From Tenrec ecaudatus (taxonomy: Eukaryota; Chordata; Mammalia; Afrosoricida; Tenrecidae), in the NCBI RefSeq assembly GCF_050624435.1, contig NC_134537.1, positions 10,164,584 to 10,228,583 of the forward strand: DNA of 64,000 nt, in the 5' to 3' direction. Made by a program: the position numbers and the translations under genes. Under the pieces are notes generated by a model that saw nothing but the letters and a program-made list of their open reading frames with translations, made no database searches and was not told the DNA's origin. Below, piece by piece: positions 1 through 10,600 of this stretch (position 1 is the first letter of the stretch; each line of letters begins with the position of its first letter).

Positions 1-297
1 CCTTACTGCTCTAAATGCAGTCTATGGACTGGTTGCATTGACATCTCACGAGAGTTTTGCTAAAAATACAGAATTGAACCAGAGGGTGGATACATATTAA
101 CTGGGGTGAAGGGCAAGACAAACACAACACAGATAGATAATAAAGTTAACGTAAGCACCCACGCAAACTGAAAACCTACAAGGGTACTTCAAAGTTTGCC
201 GGAAAACTCCATTATTTTAGAATCCAATTCATCATGAGCATGCATGTCCACACAAAAGCTTGTGCATAAGTGTCCATGCAGCATTTATTCACAACAA
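1..297. other. unassigned sequence
   Basis: No repeat family, exon or RNA gene recognised before the first AfroSINE. Confidence 0.5.
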
Positions 298-474
298 AGC
301 AAACTCTGTCATCAAGTGGATGCTGAATCATAGCAACCCTATCGGACAAAAGCAGAACTGGCCCTGTGAGTTTCCAAGACGGTAAATCTGTCCAGGAGTA
401 GAAAGCCCCGTTTTTCTCCCTCAGAGTGGCTGGTGGTTTCAAACTGCTGACCAATGTGTAACTACCATCAGGCC

Positions 475-478
<4 letters not shown>
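298..478 (-). mobile_element. AfroSINE
   Basis: Reads in the minus orientation: the core 'gaatcatagcaaccctatcgga' region, the 'gtttccaagacgg' block and the 'aggagtagaaagccccg' block occur in the usual order, ending at a tRNA-like head near 'ccatcaggcc'. The head abuts a GA microsatellite. Diverged, so not a recent insertion. Confidence 0.85.

Positions 479-544
<66 letters not shown>
479..544. repeat. (GA)n microsatellite
   Basis: An uninterrupted dinucleotide tract of about 33 GA units directly next to the AfroSINE head. Confidence 0.98.
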
Positions 545-548
<4 letters not shown>

Positions 549-689
549 CAGCCTTTAGCTCAGAACAGCTGAATAAAAATCCACTTGGTAACAAACTCTG
601 GAAGCAATTCATGTGCCCAATAAAACCTGAAGTGTCCTGGGATAGAACAACTTCTTTTTCAAGTTGGAATTATTTTCTTTTCTTCTTCT

Positions 690-1610
690 TCTTTTTTTGA
701 TGTCACGCAGGAAATATGTATTCTCTTTAAGAAAGTCATGGGGAAGCTGAGTCGGGTGGTCCAGAGGTCAGGGTTCTCCCTGAGCGTATGTGACGTCACT
801 ACAGTGCTGAGATCCATTTATGGTCCTCATTGTAGAAAAAGGACTGCTTCCCTGCGAATTCCGGGTTGTAGGTGGCTGGACTGGGTAGCCCCAGCTGGGA
901 CGGTTCCACCCCCCCCCCCCCCATCGCCTGGTGTTGGACACGAACGACGTGCGTGAGATGAAGTTCTTGGGGGTGTAGTCCACAATGTCATACTGACCAG
1001 GGCCCGGGAAAGGTGGCTTAGGTGGGAGAGGCAAGGGCAGAGAAGGCAGGATGGTGTTTTTTCAGGATCAGAGTCTTTTTTCAGAATGTTGGTGTGGTCC
1101 TTTGGGTTGTAGGAACCAGGTCCTGGGCCTGCTTACATCAGTTTGAGTCCACGGTCAGTTTTTTATTTAAAACAAGACATCCTTATCTTTGGCGACTGCC
1201 TCAAGAGGGATTCGTTGATGTTATAATGTCCCGGAGCAGGCACCGTTTGATTAGGCGTGAACACGCATCTTGGGGTTTTGGATATGAACCCTGCTTGGGG
1301 ACAGATGTTCTTTTTCTCCTTGCGGGAAGAGAGGGTGGCACTGTCAGTTTGGGGCAGGAGTTTCAAATTTGAGAACGTTGGCAAAGTGTGGCAACTGGAA
1401 CATGGTGGAACAGGTGTTGCTGAAGTCTTTCTTTGAAAAAATATGTGATGGGATTGAGTAGGCATTCGCTACAGGGTATTTAGAGATGGTGCTGCTCATG
1501 TGAGTGACCGCTTTATAATAAAATCTCTTGGCTTGACTATTAAATCCTTTTTTCCTGAACTTGGAACCCTTGAAAGGTGCAATTTAAATGGAATGGAGGA
1601 CTGTGTTGGG
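690..1610 (-). pseudogene. processed pseudogene of a sperm-tail PG-rich repeat (SHIPPO/STPG-type) gene
   Basis: The minus strand reads almost continuously as a PG-rich-repeat protein from about 1600 down to a natural-looking stop at 799-801. Seen motifs in order: VPAPGHYNINE, then GPGPGSYNPKD, then [12 protein letters not shown], then a C-terminal PATYNPEF block. These spaced PGPGxY units are the signature of SHIPPO/STPG/ODF3-like proteins, which bind or decorate microtubules of sperm flagella. It is dead: stop codons at 1163-1165 and 1133-1135, a frame change near 1035-1050, and another at the homopolymer near 910-922. No introns interrupt some 800 bp, and an A-rich stretch on the minus strand (TTC/T-rich at 668-698 on plus) lies just beyond the 3' end, so I infer an L1-mediated retrocopy. 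The length and single-exon form suggest an STPG1-like parent, but I cannot name it with certainty. Confidence 0.7.
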
Positions 1611-1635
1611 CATGTAGCAGTAAAACCTTCCCAAC

Positions 1636-1765
1636 CCACTGAAGTCAAAATGTGTGCATAAGCAAATGTGGTGAAGAAAACTGCAGGTGCCTGGCTATTA
1701 GAAGATATAGCATCTGGGGTCTTCAAGGCTTGAAGTTAAATAAGTGGTCATCTTTCTGGACTTTG
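1636..1765 (+). mobile_element. L1 3'UTR fragment
   Basis: Matches the segment 'tgcataagcaaatgtggtgaag ... gatatagcatctggggtctt' that recurs in at least eight other places in the window and belongs to the 3'UTR of the local L1 family. Truncated at both ends. Confidence 0.8.
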
Positions 1766-2059
1766 TTGCCCCATCTGAATTTGCCAGGACTTTCATATTC
1801 TTGTTTAGGCTTGATCATGTTAGCAAGACTCAGTGAAATGTTCCATTTTTCTGATTAAAAACTCCACTACATGTTCCAACCTGACTCCACATCCCCAGCA
1901 GGCTCTTAAGGTGACCGGCCTTGCTCCTCCCTACACTTTCAGCTGTCCTTCTTGAACTGGAATGCCCTTCAACTGCATAGAGTCCTGGGGTTGAATAAAA
2001 CTCTGTAATTATTTCCTTATGAGAGATTGCAAAAAATAAAAAAGGCCACAAATCCCTCC

Positions 2060-2545
2060 CACTTCTGTTGCATGTCCCTTAGCTCCTCCTATCAAGAAGG
2101 GGGAGTCTTGGTGTCTGCCCTTTGAAGCCGAGCACAAAGATTTTGTGTCTGGCTTTCAACAATGTATTCCAGTTGAAGTGGTGCTGTGGAAGGTCCAAGT
2201 CAAGTGGCTTTGCAGCTTCTGCTCCAATTTCCTTGGAAATCTGAGAGTCCTAAGTGCAGAAGCCCAAGGCCAGCTTGCTGGAGGATGAAAAGGCTTGCGG
2301 AGAGTGAGACTCAGCCAAGAATCATAACCAACAGTCAAGGATGTGGGTTAGGGCACACTAGACCATTCAACCTCATTTGAGCTGCCCCAGCGGAACAACC
2401 CGATGAGGGTCCTCAGGAAAGACCAGACGTTCTACCCAGCTGAGCCCAGCCCAAATTACTGACCCACGGTACGATGAGGGGAGAGGAAATACTTATTATG
2501 TTAACCCGCTAAGTTTTGTGGATGGCTTCTTATGTATTAAAAGAT
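2060..2545 (+). mobile_element. MLT1-type (ERVL-MaLR) LTR, old
   Basis: The order of conserved blocks is that of MLT1 LTRs: 'ccagcttgctggaggatgaaaagg', then 'acccagctgagcccagcccaaatt', then 'aacccgctaagttttgtggatgg' near the 3' end. Diverged copy; no internal retroviral region is attached, so it is a solo or relic LTR. The 5' boundary is uncertain. Confidence 0.7.
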
Positions 2546-2829
2546 AAATAATATTGTCTTGAAATCTTCAGCCAGCACTACACGATTTCCTAAGAACAAA
2601 TACAGCCCCCTTGATGGAAGAAACCATCTTCACTGATGAGAAGTGAAAGGTTGGCAAGTTGATTGTTGGTGAAGCCCCTTAGTTGATAGGCCTGCACATG
2701 GTGCAGTGATGGGGCCATTAACACAGACTCCATAACAAGTGGGTTACAACCTCTCTAGATGGATGCTTTAAAAATTGAAGACTCAGAGAAAAAAACTAAG
2801 TCACTTTCAAATGGTTCTGGTATCTAGAC

Positions 2830-4236
2830 TGGATTTATGCAGACACGTCTGGTCTGGCACAGAGGACTCTGTCTGCCAGCACTGGAAGCTCTCACTCATC
2901 TATTCCAAGAAATAGAGAAGACAGCTAGTACACCAACTGACTGGAAGAAGGCCATATTTGTGCCCATTCCAGGAAGAATTTTTAACAGAAGGCGCAATTT
3001 ATAGAAAATATCACTGATATTATATGCAAGTAACATTTTCCTAAAGATTATCCAACAAGAGTTGCAGCTGTACATTGACAGGGAGCTGCCAGAGGTTCTG
3101 ACCAGATTCAGAAGAGGACATGGAACAAAGCATATCATTGCTGATGTCACTGGATCTTGGCTGAAGGCAGAGAATACCAGCAAGATGTTTACTTGTGTTT
3201 CATTGACTATGAGTGGGTTACAACCTCTCCAGATGGTGTGGATCCCAACAAACTATGGATGTCTTTGAGAAGAATGGGGATTCCAGAACGCTTCGTTGTG
3301 TTCCAGATTCAAGAGGCAATGTGCAAACAGACAGGGAACACTGCATGGTTTAAAACCGGGAAAGATGTGTGTCAAGGTTGTATTCTTTCCCCGTTCTTGT
3401 TCAATCTGGATGCTGAGCAAATAATCAGAGAAGCTGGATTATATGAAGAAGCATGCTGCATCAGGATTGGAGGAAGGCTTATTAACAACCCATATTATGC
3501 ACATGACACAACCTTTCTCGCTTAACATGAGGAGGACTCGAAGCACTTACTGATGAAGATCAAGGATTGAAGCCTTCAGTACAGATTACAACTCAACGCA
3601 AGAGCAAAACTGCCACAGCAAGACCAACAGGTGACATTATGATAAATGAAGAAAAGGTCAAAATTGTCAATCAATGCTCATGGAAGCAGCAGTTAAGAGA
3701 TCAAAAAATGTGTTGCATTAGGTAAGTCTTCTGCACAAGACCTCTTTAAAGGATTGAAATGCAAGGATGTTACTTGGAGGTCTAAGGTGTGCTTGACCCA
3801 AGCCAGGCATTTCCAATGGCCTCATATGTATGTCAAAAGTGACAGTGAAATAAGGAAGCCCCAGAAATAACTGAAGCGTTTGAATTGTGGTGCTGGAGAA
3901 GAGTACTGAAAGTATCATGAACTACTGATCAGACAAACCAATCTCTATTGGAAGAAGTATGGCCGGAGTGTTCTTTGGAGGTAAGGATGCCAAGACTTAT
4001 TCCACACTTTGGACATGTTGTCAAGAGAGACCAGTCCCTGGAGAAGGGCATCCTGCTTGGTAAGTAGAGGGGCAGCCACAAAGAGGAAGGCCCACAAGGA
4101 GATGGATTGACACTTTGGACGCAGCAATGGGATCAAGCGGAGGAACCATTGTGAGGATGGCATGGGACCAGGTGGTGTTTAATTTTGTTGTGCATAAGGT
4201 TGTTGTGGGTTGGAACCGAACTGATGCACCAACCAA
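2830..4236 (+). mobile_element. BovB-like RTE LINE, 5'-truncated
   Basis: Runs from the middle of the reverse transcriptase to the RTE 3' end, where 'ggaaccgaactgatgcaccaacc' corresponds to the family's terminal 'gagtcggaaccgactcgacggcac'-like block. Similar to the larger copy at 39640-42829. The RTE family would be the likely driver of the AfroSINEs, which share this tail. Numerous frame breaks make it inactive. Confidence 0.85.
2880..3525 (+). pseudogene. RTE reverse transcriptase remnant
   Basis: Several short frames together give an RTE-type reverse transcriptase: FRRGHGTKHIIADVTG, then CFIDY with VDPNKLWMSLRRMGIP, then a QGCILSPFLFNL block (RT motif 4). The polymerase box that should read Y-A-D-D is Y-A-H-D near 3500, losing an essential aspartate. 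The normal IDYAKAFD block is replaced by a short internal duplication: the phrase 'gtgggttacaacctctccagatg' is near-identical to 2741-2765 upstream. RNA-dependent DNA synthesis is therefore lost. Confidence 0.8.
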
Positions 4237-4354
4237 GCAACAATGTCAACAGTTCTAGCTCCAGTGTCTTGAGCCAGACTTATGAAAGTTTCTGCTCATG
4301 TCCAGGCACTACCCAAGGTTGTGACTCATTTTGTTTTTGGAAAACAATACAGGA

Positions 4355-4560
4355 CTGGAAGGAGTCTGAGTTTGGGGGTTACCATAAACAAGTTTCAATC
4401 CTGGGTCCACCACTGGGTGACTTGGTGATTGGGCAAATAACGTCCATGAGACTCGGTTTTCTCCTGTGCCAATAGGGATTAAAGGCATCTATTGATCGAG
4501 ACTGTCAAGATGAGATATATGAATGGTGAAGGCATATAATAAATGCTCCATAAAGATATT
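4355..4560 (+). mobile_element. MIR SINE
   Basis: Blocks in MIR order: 'caatcctgggtccaccactggg', 'gacttggtgattgggcaaataa', 'ctcggttttctcc', and the end 'ataataaatgctcc'. Ancient mammalian SINE, strongly diverged. Confidence 0.7.
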
Positions 4561-5739
4561 CTACATAACTGACACTCCAGATGCGAAAGTAATAAAGGCC
4601 TTGGCAAGTTCGATTTTTAGAAAAGAGAGACCTAAACCCACCAATACCTCCCCCAAGACTTTTCAAGAGGACCAGACTTATACATGCCAGGCAGACCACG
4701 ATTTATCCGCTATTTATCTGTTGTCTGTTTGGCAGCTATTCTGCTTACAGCCATTTGGAAGGAGAGGGGAGGGGACAGGGTGATCAGCATTCATCTCTGG
4801 GCCACCAGGTCAAGTGGGTACTAATCAGGAAAAAATGTTTGGCTATTAAATGCTCCATTGAGTCCTTTAAATATCATCTGATGTGTCATAAATTTGCATT
4901 AGCCGTAGAGAATCAATCTCCGCCATATGCAAATTAAAGATGAAGTGAGATTCTCCTTCAGAGCCATTGCAGTCCCGCTGCCCCCACCAGTCACTTCAGC
5001 TTTATTCAACTGGACTCCATTTCTCTTCCCCTCTGCTTCCTTTTGTGACTTGAAGCTCATTAGCCTGTGATGGTTTGTGGTTGGAGAGACTTGGTCCCTG
5101 AGGTCAGCCTTTGGAGGCACCCCACTGGTGAATGGTTGGCTTTGTTTTGCACGTCCCCTGTGCAGTCCCAGGTTTCCCCCAACTGGCCTTGACTCTGGGA
5201 CCACCCCACCCCCCACATGGGATGGCAATCATGTATGGACACAAGTTATGCCTGTATGCAGGAGCCCGTGCTCCTGAGTTGGCTTTCCAGGAGTTCATTC
5301 AGAAAATGAAAGGTTCATTAAACTATCCACGTGCCTTTGCTTCCTAGAGCTTGCCTCTTTCCTTATGCCTCCTCCTGTCCCGCCATCACTGTCCCCTTCT
5401 CCCCCCTCTTAGTGTCTCCTCCCCACTAGCTTGGTGTTGCTCTAATACTCACAGGATCTCTACCTTCTCCTAGATGCTGGTTCCACTTCCCTAGTTGTTC
5501 CCCTGTCCATGATGCCATCTGCTCACCACACCTTTCTCCCCATCTCCTTCTTCCCCCTCTGCCTCCCGGGGCCATTGGCCCCATTCCCTTCTCCCTGAGC
5601 AGCCCTCCCATGTCCAACCCATATAATTAGACAAACCAGCAATGTCCTAGTCTGAACAATAAAAAAAACACAAATGGTTGAAGAAAGAAAAGGAAAGAGA
5701 AAAAGATGAGAGAGAGAGAGAGAAAAAAAGGAAACCCCC
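4561..5739. other. unassigned, pyrimidine-rich in part
   Basis: No exon or repeat recognised. About 4850-4945 is AT-rich and contains two exact octamer motifs (separate entry). About 5340-5600 is rich in C and T on the plus strand, and 5678-5735 is A/G-rich. Confidence 0.4.
4892..4934. promoter_or_regulatory. pair of POU octamer motifs
   Basis: ATTTGCAT at 4892-4899 and its reverse complement ATGCAAAT at 4927-4934 face each other within 43 bp in a repeat-free stretch. OCT/POU factors bind this consensus. Two exact matches so close could be chance in AT-rich DNA; function is inference only. Confidence 0.2.
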
Positions 5740-5965
5740 CTACATAGGTCCAGGTCTGTTTGTTGGCCCCCATGAACCCCCCCCCCCCGGTTCTGAGGGA
5801 GATCCATCTGGGGGCTGCCCTGGAGCTGATCCCAAGGGCTCAATGGCAAGAAAATGTCTAGAAAAGAATGACGGAATATATGGACTAATATGTCAGATAC
5901 AATTGATGTATGGACTATAACAAGAGTTGTAAGAGCACCCAAATAAAATGATTATATATACATAT
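5740..5965 (+). mobile_element. L1 3' end, 5'-truncated
   Basis: Carries the local L1 terminal block: 'gatacaattgatgtatgga', 'gagttgtaagagcaccc' and the polyadenylation signal in 'aataaaatgattatata', followed by an AT-rich tail. Confidence 0.75.
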
Positions 5966-6065
5966 ACATGTACCACATTTATTCCTCACAGGACACAGCA
6001 AAGACTGGAGTTCAGACTTCCAGGAGCTGGACCGAAGCTTTGGCATTGAGATGACAGACAATGGA

Positions 6066-6405
6066 CTAAATTTTCCATGGTGGGGGTTGTGAATGGCCGT
6101 GTAGTGGACCCCGGGTCCTGGTGACCCCATGCACAATGGGAGAAAATTTCCCTGCCCCATGCCATCCCCATGCCAGCTCGATATCCACGGTGGTTTCCTC
6201 CATGAGTTTCCAGAAGTAGATCGTGAGGCTGCTTTCCACAGTCTGTGTGAGTCTGAAGAGCCCCTGAACCCTAGTGGGCATCGTAACCCAATGCAAGCCT
6301 CCCCAGAGAGAGGGTCGTGGCTGTGCACCAGGCACCTGGGCCAGGAATCCGGTGATGGAGACCTGCATGGAAGGTGACAATTCCACCAGAGAACCAGCCT
6401 TGCAC
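6066..6405 (-). mobile_element. SINE with tRNA-Gly-like head and RTE-like tail
   Basis: Read on the minus strand it opens with a tRNA-Gly-like region: 'ctggttctctggtggaattg', 'accttccatgcagg', then a degenerate B box before 'cctggcccaggtgcc'. It ends with 'gtgcatggggtcaccagga' followed by 'gtccactacacggccattcacaa', which resembles the RTE/AfroSINE tail. The roughly 150-bp middle differs from the standard AfroSINE seen elsewhere here, so this is a different SINE family or a composite. Confidence 0.55.
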
Positions 6406-6659
6406 AAGTTTTGTTGTATTTTTTAACCACTCCCCAAGATGCTCTGCTCCAGCTCATAATAATGACTATTGCTTATCAAAGCGCTGGCAACTTCCCAGGG
6501 GCAGAAACGCTAGCGTGAAGCCACGGCAGTCACTAGCTTCCTCGGAACTTATGCGTGTTCTTTGGGCGCAGCCCTCTTAGACCAGGATGCAGGCACTCAG
6601 CTTGGCTGGACACGGCTCACTGGCATGGATGCGAATGGGATGGGAGGAGACAAGTGACC

Positions 6660-6800
6660 ACCATAAAGTCCCTCTATGACTTTATCATTTGCTCAAAATT
6701 TCCAATATGTTACCTCCTTCGGCCCTCCCAACAGTTACCTAAGGTTATTGTTTTTAATATCATGATCCTATTTTGACACGGTGGAAACAAAGATGCAGAG
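6660..6800 (-). mobile_element. MIR SINE
   Basis: Reverse-orientation MIR blocks: 'cctcccaacagttacctaagg', 'tatcatgatcctattttgac', 'gtggaaacaaagatgcagagag'. Ancient and diverged. Confidence 0.6.
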
Positions 6801-6920
6801 AGCGAGAATACCAGCACGATGTTTACCTGTGTTTCATTGACATGTCAGGGCATGAGATGGCGTGGATCCTAACAAACTGGATGTCTTTGAGAAGAAGGAG
6901 AATTCCAAGAGCCAAGTAAA
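6801..6920 (+). mobile_element. RTE fragment
   Basis: Matches the reverse-transcriptase region of the RTE at 2830-4236: 'gagaataccagcacgatgtttacctg' to 'gatgtctttgagaagaagga'. A short internal fragment with no 3' end. Confidence 0.7.
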
Positions 6921-7480
6921 TTATTTACAGGAATGCATCTGGAGGAAATAAGAACAAATCCAAAGATAGAGAGAGATGTATGTATAGATTGTCACAAGAT
7001 GTTATTTATAATAGTTAAAAATGGAAAACAACCCTTTCATTGCTGTTGATAAGTATTGCCACATCGATTCTATCAACCCCACATGACAGAGCAGAACTGC
7101 TCCATAGACTGTTCTAGGCTGGCATCAGAAAAGGAGCCGATCATGCTGTCTTTCTCCCTTGGAGCTTTGGAATGAGTTCAAGCTGCCAACCGTTCGCTCA
7201 GCAAAATGAGCGTTTAGTGTTCAAGAAAAAGACTCACTTGGATAAAGTACTGTAATTCAAAATAAGAACGTACTTAGTGATTTATAAAAATGGAGTTGTT
7301 GATATTAGTTAGGAATGTAGAAATGGGTTTACTGTCCCAATGTTGCCATTTCTCTGTGTATATACATGGGAAACAAGATGGAAAACATCACCCTGAGATG
7401 TTAACAGTTACGTCTATTCCATGAATTGATATTGACTTAGCCTCTTTTTAAAATTCTCTCTGTTTTCACAATTCACTGTA
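6921..7480 (+). mobile_element. ancient L1 3' region, interrupted
   Basis: 'gttatttataatagttaaaaatggaaaacaacc' is the typical 3' part of old L1 ORF2; later 'cctctttttaaaattctctctgttttcacaattcac' fits the 3' end. An AfroSINE at 7029-7215 splits it. Old and highly diverged. Confidence 0.5.
7029..7215 (-). mobile_element. AfroSINE
   Basis: Minus orientation, 'cattgctgttgataagt' tail region then 'gacagagcagaactgctccat' and 'gtctttctcccttggagc'. Inserted in an older L1 fragment. Confidence 0.75.
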
Positions 7481-8735
7481 ATAGATAAGCATCATAATTG
7501 AAAAGAGATGGATAATAGATTAATAAAATAATAACTTTCACAGAATTCATTTTCTTTTTGTGTGTGCGTGTCAGTTCGTTCGTCAGAAGTTAGAGAAAAT
7601 ACTAAGACACAGGAAAATACTTCGAGTGCTTTTGAAGGTCAGACTAAACATATGCCAAATACAGTGATTTTATCAAAACCATTTTGTCCATTTCTAACTA
7701 ATTTATCTTACCCATATAAACAAGATCCCAAGAGGCCCGGTAATGATCCCATCTGTGAAATCACTGGATGTTCGGTTCGTCCCTGCAATTTTCTATACTT
7801 ATCTTACTTATCCTTCACAAAGCACTCTCGGTGTTTGGGGAAATGATTTTGTGAAACTTGGTAAATTGCTAGGTAAAATATTTCCTTGGATAATGGTGTG
7901 TCTGACACCTTAAACATCTGAAAACTCTCAGAGTTGTTAGATCTCAGGTAGAAGAGGTCAGATAATGTCTCCAGAGACGGCTCCTATTAGCAGAGCTTGG
8001 GGTGATGTGAAATATGAGGCGAGGGTGGAGGGAAGGCGGTGGGCTGCCGCTGCAGAATTCTAAACAGATATTTAGGAGGAATTTCTAAACAAGAGGCAGA
8101 GACCCTGCTCCTGTCAGAACGGAAGGAAGCAAATTGATTCTGTGAAGGAAAAACTCAGGCATCGTGAGGAGACTCGTAATGATGTTCAAGACCCAATTCT
8201 TAGCATTTTCTCTGATTACATTGCACTTAAAATTGTCGTTTTCATATTCTTTGTTTGGCTACATTTAATTTTTTGAAATCGGTAAACTCACTTGGACTTT
8301 AGAGCTAGTTGATTTTTTTTACATATAATTCACATCTGTGTGAATATAGATAATTGCTATTAGACAATTCATGCATATGTAACTTTGAAGTGTGTGTCAT
8401 TTACATATAATTCATAATTAATTTACCTGGAAGATGTTTTCCCTTCTCTACATCAAATCTTGACCCCCACCTTTAGTGAATATTAGTGACTTTATTAATT
8501 ATCATCGCCGCCACCACCATTTATCAGTACTGGTGCTGCCCGGAGCTGTGCAGTTTGTAGACATACATCACTGTGGTACCTTCTCAGCTCTTTGAGGTTA
8601 CTAACCCTATTTGCAGATCCAGCCACCAAGGCTGGCGGTTGAATAACTTTCCCAGGAACATAGTCAGGAACCTAAGGTTCTCTGATTCCCAAACACTCAC
8701 TCCTGGAACACCCTGCTAGGATCCAATTATGTAGA
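7481..8735. other. unassigned, AT-rich
   Basis: No exon recognised. About 8540-8700 has a weak minus-strand MIR-like stretch ('gaataactttcccaggaacatagtc'). The rest is AT-rich and looks unique. Confidence 0.4.
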
Positions 8736-9437
8736 TCTGGTGGTGTCGTGGGTTCAATGTTGAGCTGCTAACTGTAAGACTGGCAGTTCAAACCCACCAG
8801 TCCATCCAAGAAGAACGATATGGCAGTGTGCTCCCATAAAGATGTATAGTTTTGGAAACCCTATTGAGGTAGTTAGTTTCTTGTGCCAATCTGGCCAATA
8901 AACACATGTGGGATTAATTGAAGGGCAGAGGGATAAATGGCTCTGTGAGCCTCGCCTTTTGAGTTCTCAGGTCTCTTGCTTTCTGATGGTCAGACCAGGG
9001 TGTAGCTGCCTTAGTCAGTTCCCTGCTTCAGTTGGCAAGGCTCATTTCCTGCAAGACATCCCCAAGGAGAAGCCGCATGGACCTACATCGATGAAGCCCT
9101 GGGTGCTAGAGCAGCTGTGTGGAGACCCCCGCCAGTGCTGAGATGCTTACATGTTCACTGCTTCGGCTTTCCTCCTGTAGTCGGCATCATTGCGTGTGTT
9201 TTGTGAGATGGAGGAGGACTTTGTGGATCGGTGTCAGACCTATGGGCTAATGTTGGGCTTGTGGGCTTGGGCAGCACTAGGTTGGGATGTTTTCTTGATG
9301 TGCACTTATTCTTTATATAAACCTCTGAGGATTTGTTTCTCTAATGTTCCCAGACTAACACACTTGTGGAGCAATTCTACGTTGCGCTAGGAGCCCTCAT
9401 GACTCCGAATCAGCTCAGTGGCGGGTGGTGTTTATTT
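8736..9437 (+). mobile_element. AfroSINE split by an LTR-like element
   Basis: First half 8736-8869 runs from 'ctggtggtgtcgtgggttc' to 'ttttggaaaccctattgagg'; second half 9364-9437 resumes with 'gagcaattctacgttgcg' and the tail 'gaatcagctcagtggcgg'. The element at 8870-9363 sits exactly at the break, with a near-duplicate 'ttgagg'/'ttgtgg' on both sides. Confidence 0.8.
8870..9363 (+). mobile_element. LTR-like element, family B
   Basis: About 494 bp; shares its full order with 59297-59808 (there in minus): 'tgtgccaatctggccaataaacacatg', 'cctgcaagacatccccaagg', 'gagatgcttacatgttcactg', 'tttatataaacctct', end 'cccagactaacaca'. Insertion into an AfroSINE with a 5-6 bp imperfect duplication suggests LTR or integrase-type insertion. 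No coding region. Confidence 0.6.
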
Positions 9438-9917
9438 GTTTCAGGCTAATGATGCCACTGATAGGGGTCGGATTGGATCCCACAGCAGGGCTTGGTTTGG
9501 CGTTTGGTTTACGATGCTACCTGTGTCACAGGTCCTATGGTTATTACATTGGGATCGGCCCTGTTCCTCAATTTGTCTTCAGTTCCCTGGATCTGTTGGC
9601 CCAACCTTGCTTCTTATCATTCAAACAGCTGATAGGATCAATTATTCTGATGCTTCTACTTACCAACATTAACCTTGACTATTCTGACCTAACTTCTTGT
9701 TCTGTGCTGGCCTATCTGTTGCTGTGATGCGAACAGCTAGGCAAGGTTTATTTCAAAGACCAGGCAGGGTTAGCCACGGTGGCTAGGTTTCTGGGGAATT
9801 CCGGACTACGGTGAATTAGGAACAAAGACCTAATTATCTCCTTCTGAAAATTAACCAGTGAAAACTCTACAAATTATGTTATAGTGCTGCAAAGTAAGCA
9901 TCCCAGATGAGCCCCTA
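9438..9917. other. unassigned
   Basis: Nothing recognised apart from a short open frame that has no family features. Confidence 0.4.
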
Positions 9918-10105
9918 GACTGTAACCCACTGCCAGTCAATCGACTCCAGCTCAATATTGACACCATAGGACAGGGGAGAACTACTCCTTAGGGTTTCTG
10001 GGACCATAAATCATCTTTCTTCTAAGGATTGCCAGGTGAGTTTGAACTACTGACTCTATAGTTAGTAGCCCAATACATAATCCACTATGCCACCAGGACT
10101 CCTAA
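9918..10105 (-). mobile_element. AfroSINE
   Basis: Near full-length in minus orientation, from 'aacccactgccagtcaatcgactcc' to the head 'atgccaccaggactcct'. Confidence 0.9.
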
Positions 10106-10114
10106 TACCCAGTG

Positions 10115-10243
10115 GGCACAATAGCAGACTCTAGCATATCCGTGATCATGCCAGTGATGCAGTGCCAGGCAAGGTTTGCTCAGTTGTACATGGGATTACT
10201 ATGAGTCAGAGCCAACTCTAAGGCAACAATACCTTTCTACTGT
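10115..10243 (+). mobile_element. AfroSINE or RTE tail fragment
   Basis: Ends with 'attactatgagtcagagcc' and 'aactctaaggcaacaata', the shared AfroSINE/RTE 3' block. Confidence 0.5.
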
Positions 10244-10371
10244 TTTTGTTAAAATGTATGCACCCTGAAACTGTCCTTATTGGTGTATAATTATGAGATT
10301 TTAAAAATATGTATGGATTTGTGTAACCCTATTCCCTACTAGGACCCTCCAGTACACTGCTCCTTCCATGC

Positions 10372-10450
10372 TGAACCCAAACCCAGTGTCAGTGAGTTGA
10401 TTCTGACTCCTGGCAATCACATATAGGGCTTCCCAGACTTTGTGTCATCT
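10372..10450 (-). mobile_element. AfroSINE fragment
   Basis: 'aacccagtgtcagtgagttg' plus 'attctgactcctggcaatc', the tail half of an AfroSINE in minus orientation. Confidence 0.6.
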
Positions 10451-10464
10451 CAAACCATGTTAAT

Positions 10465-10600
10465 TCATTTATTCATTCATTCAAGAAATATTTGCTTAAG
10501 CATCAACTCCAAGCCAGACAATATGTTGGGTGCCAGGGTCAATAATGAAGCACACATAGACTGGTCTCTGTCCTCATGGCTATAGTCATTCTTCATACCA
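10465..10600 (-). mobile_element. L2-like fragment
   Basis: 'attcattcattcaagaaatatttg', then 'ccagacaatatgttgggtgcc' resembles the reverse complement of an L2 3' end. Old and weak. Confidence 0.45.

Noticed and set aside
6330..6400. A tRNA gene on the minus strand
   Set aside because: The cloverleaf is incomplete and it continues into a SINE body; this is a SINE promoter, not a tRNA gene.
5915..6457. 180-codon minus-strand open frame
   Set aside because: Most of it is the tRNA-Gly-headed SINE and an L1 tail, so it is repeat-derived reading.
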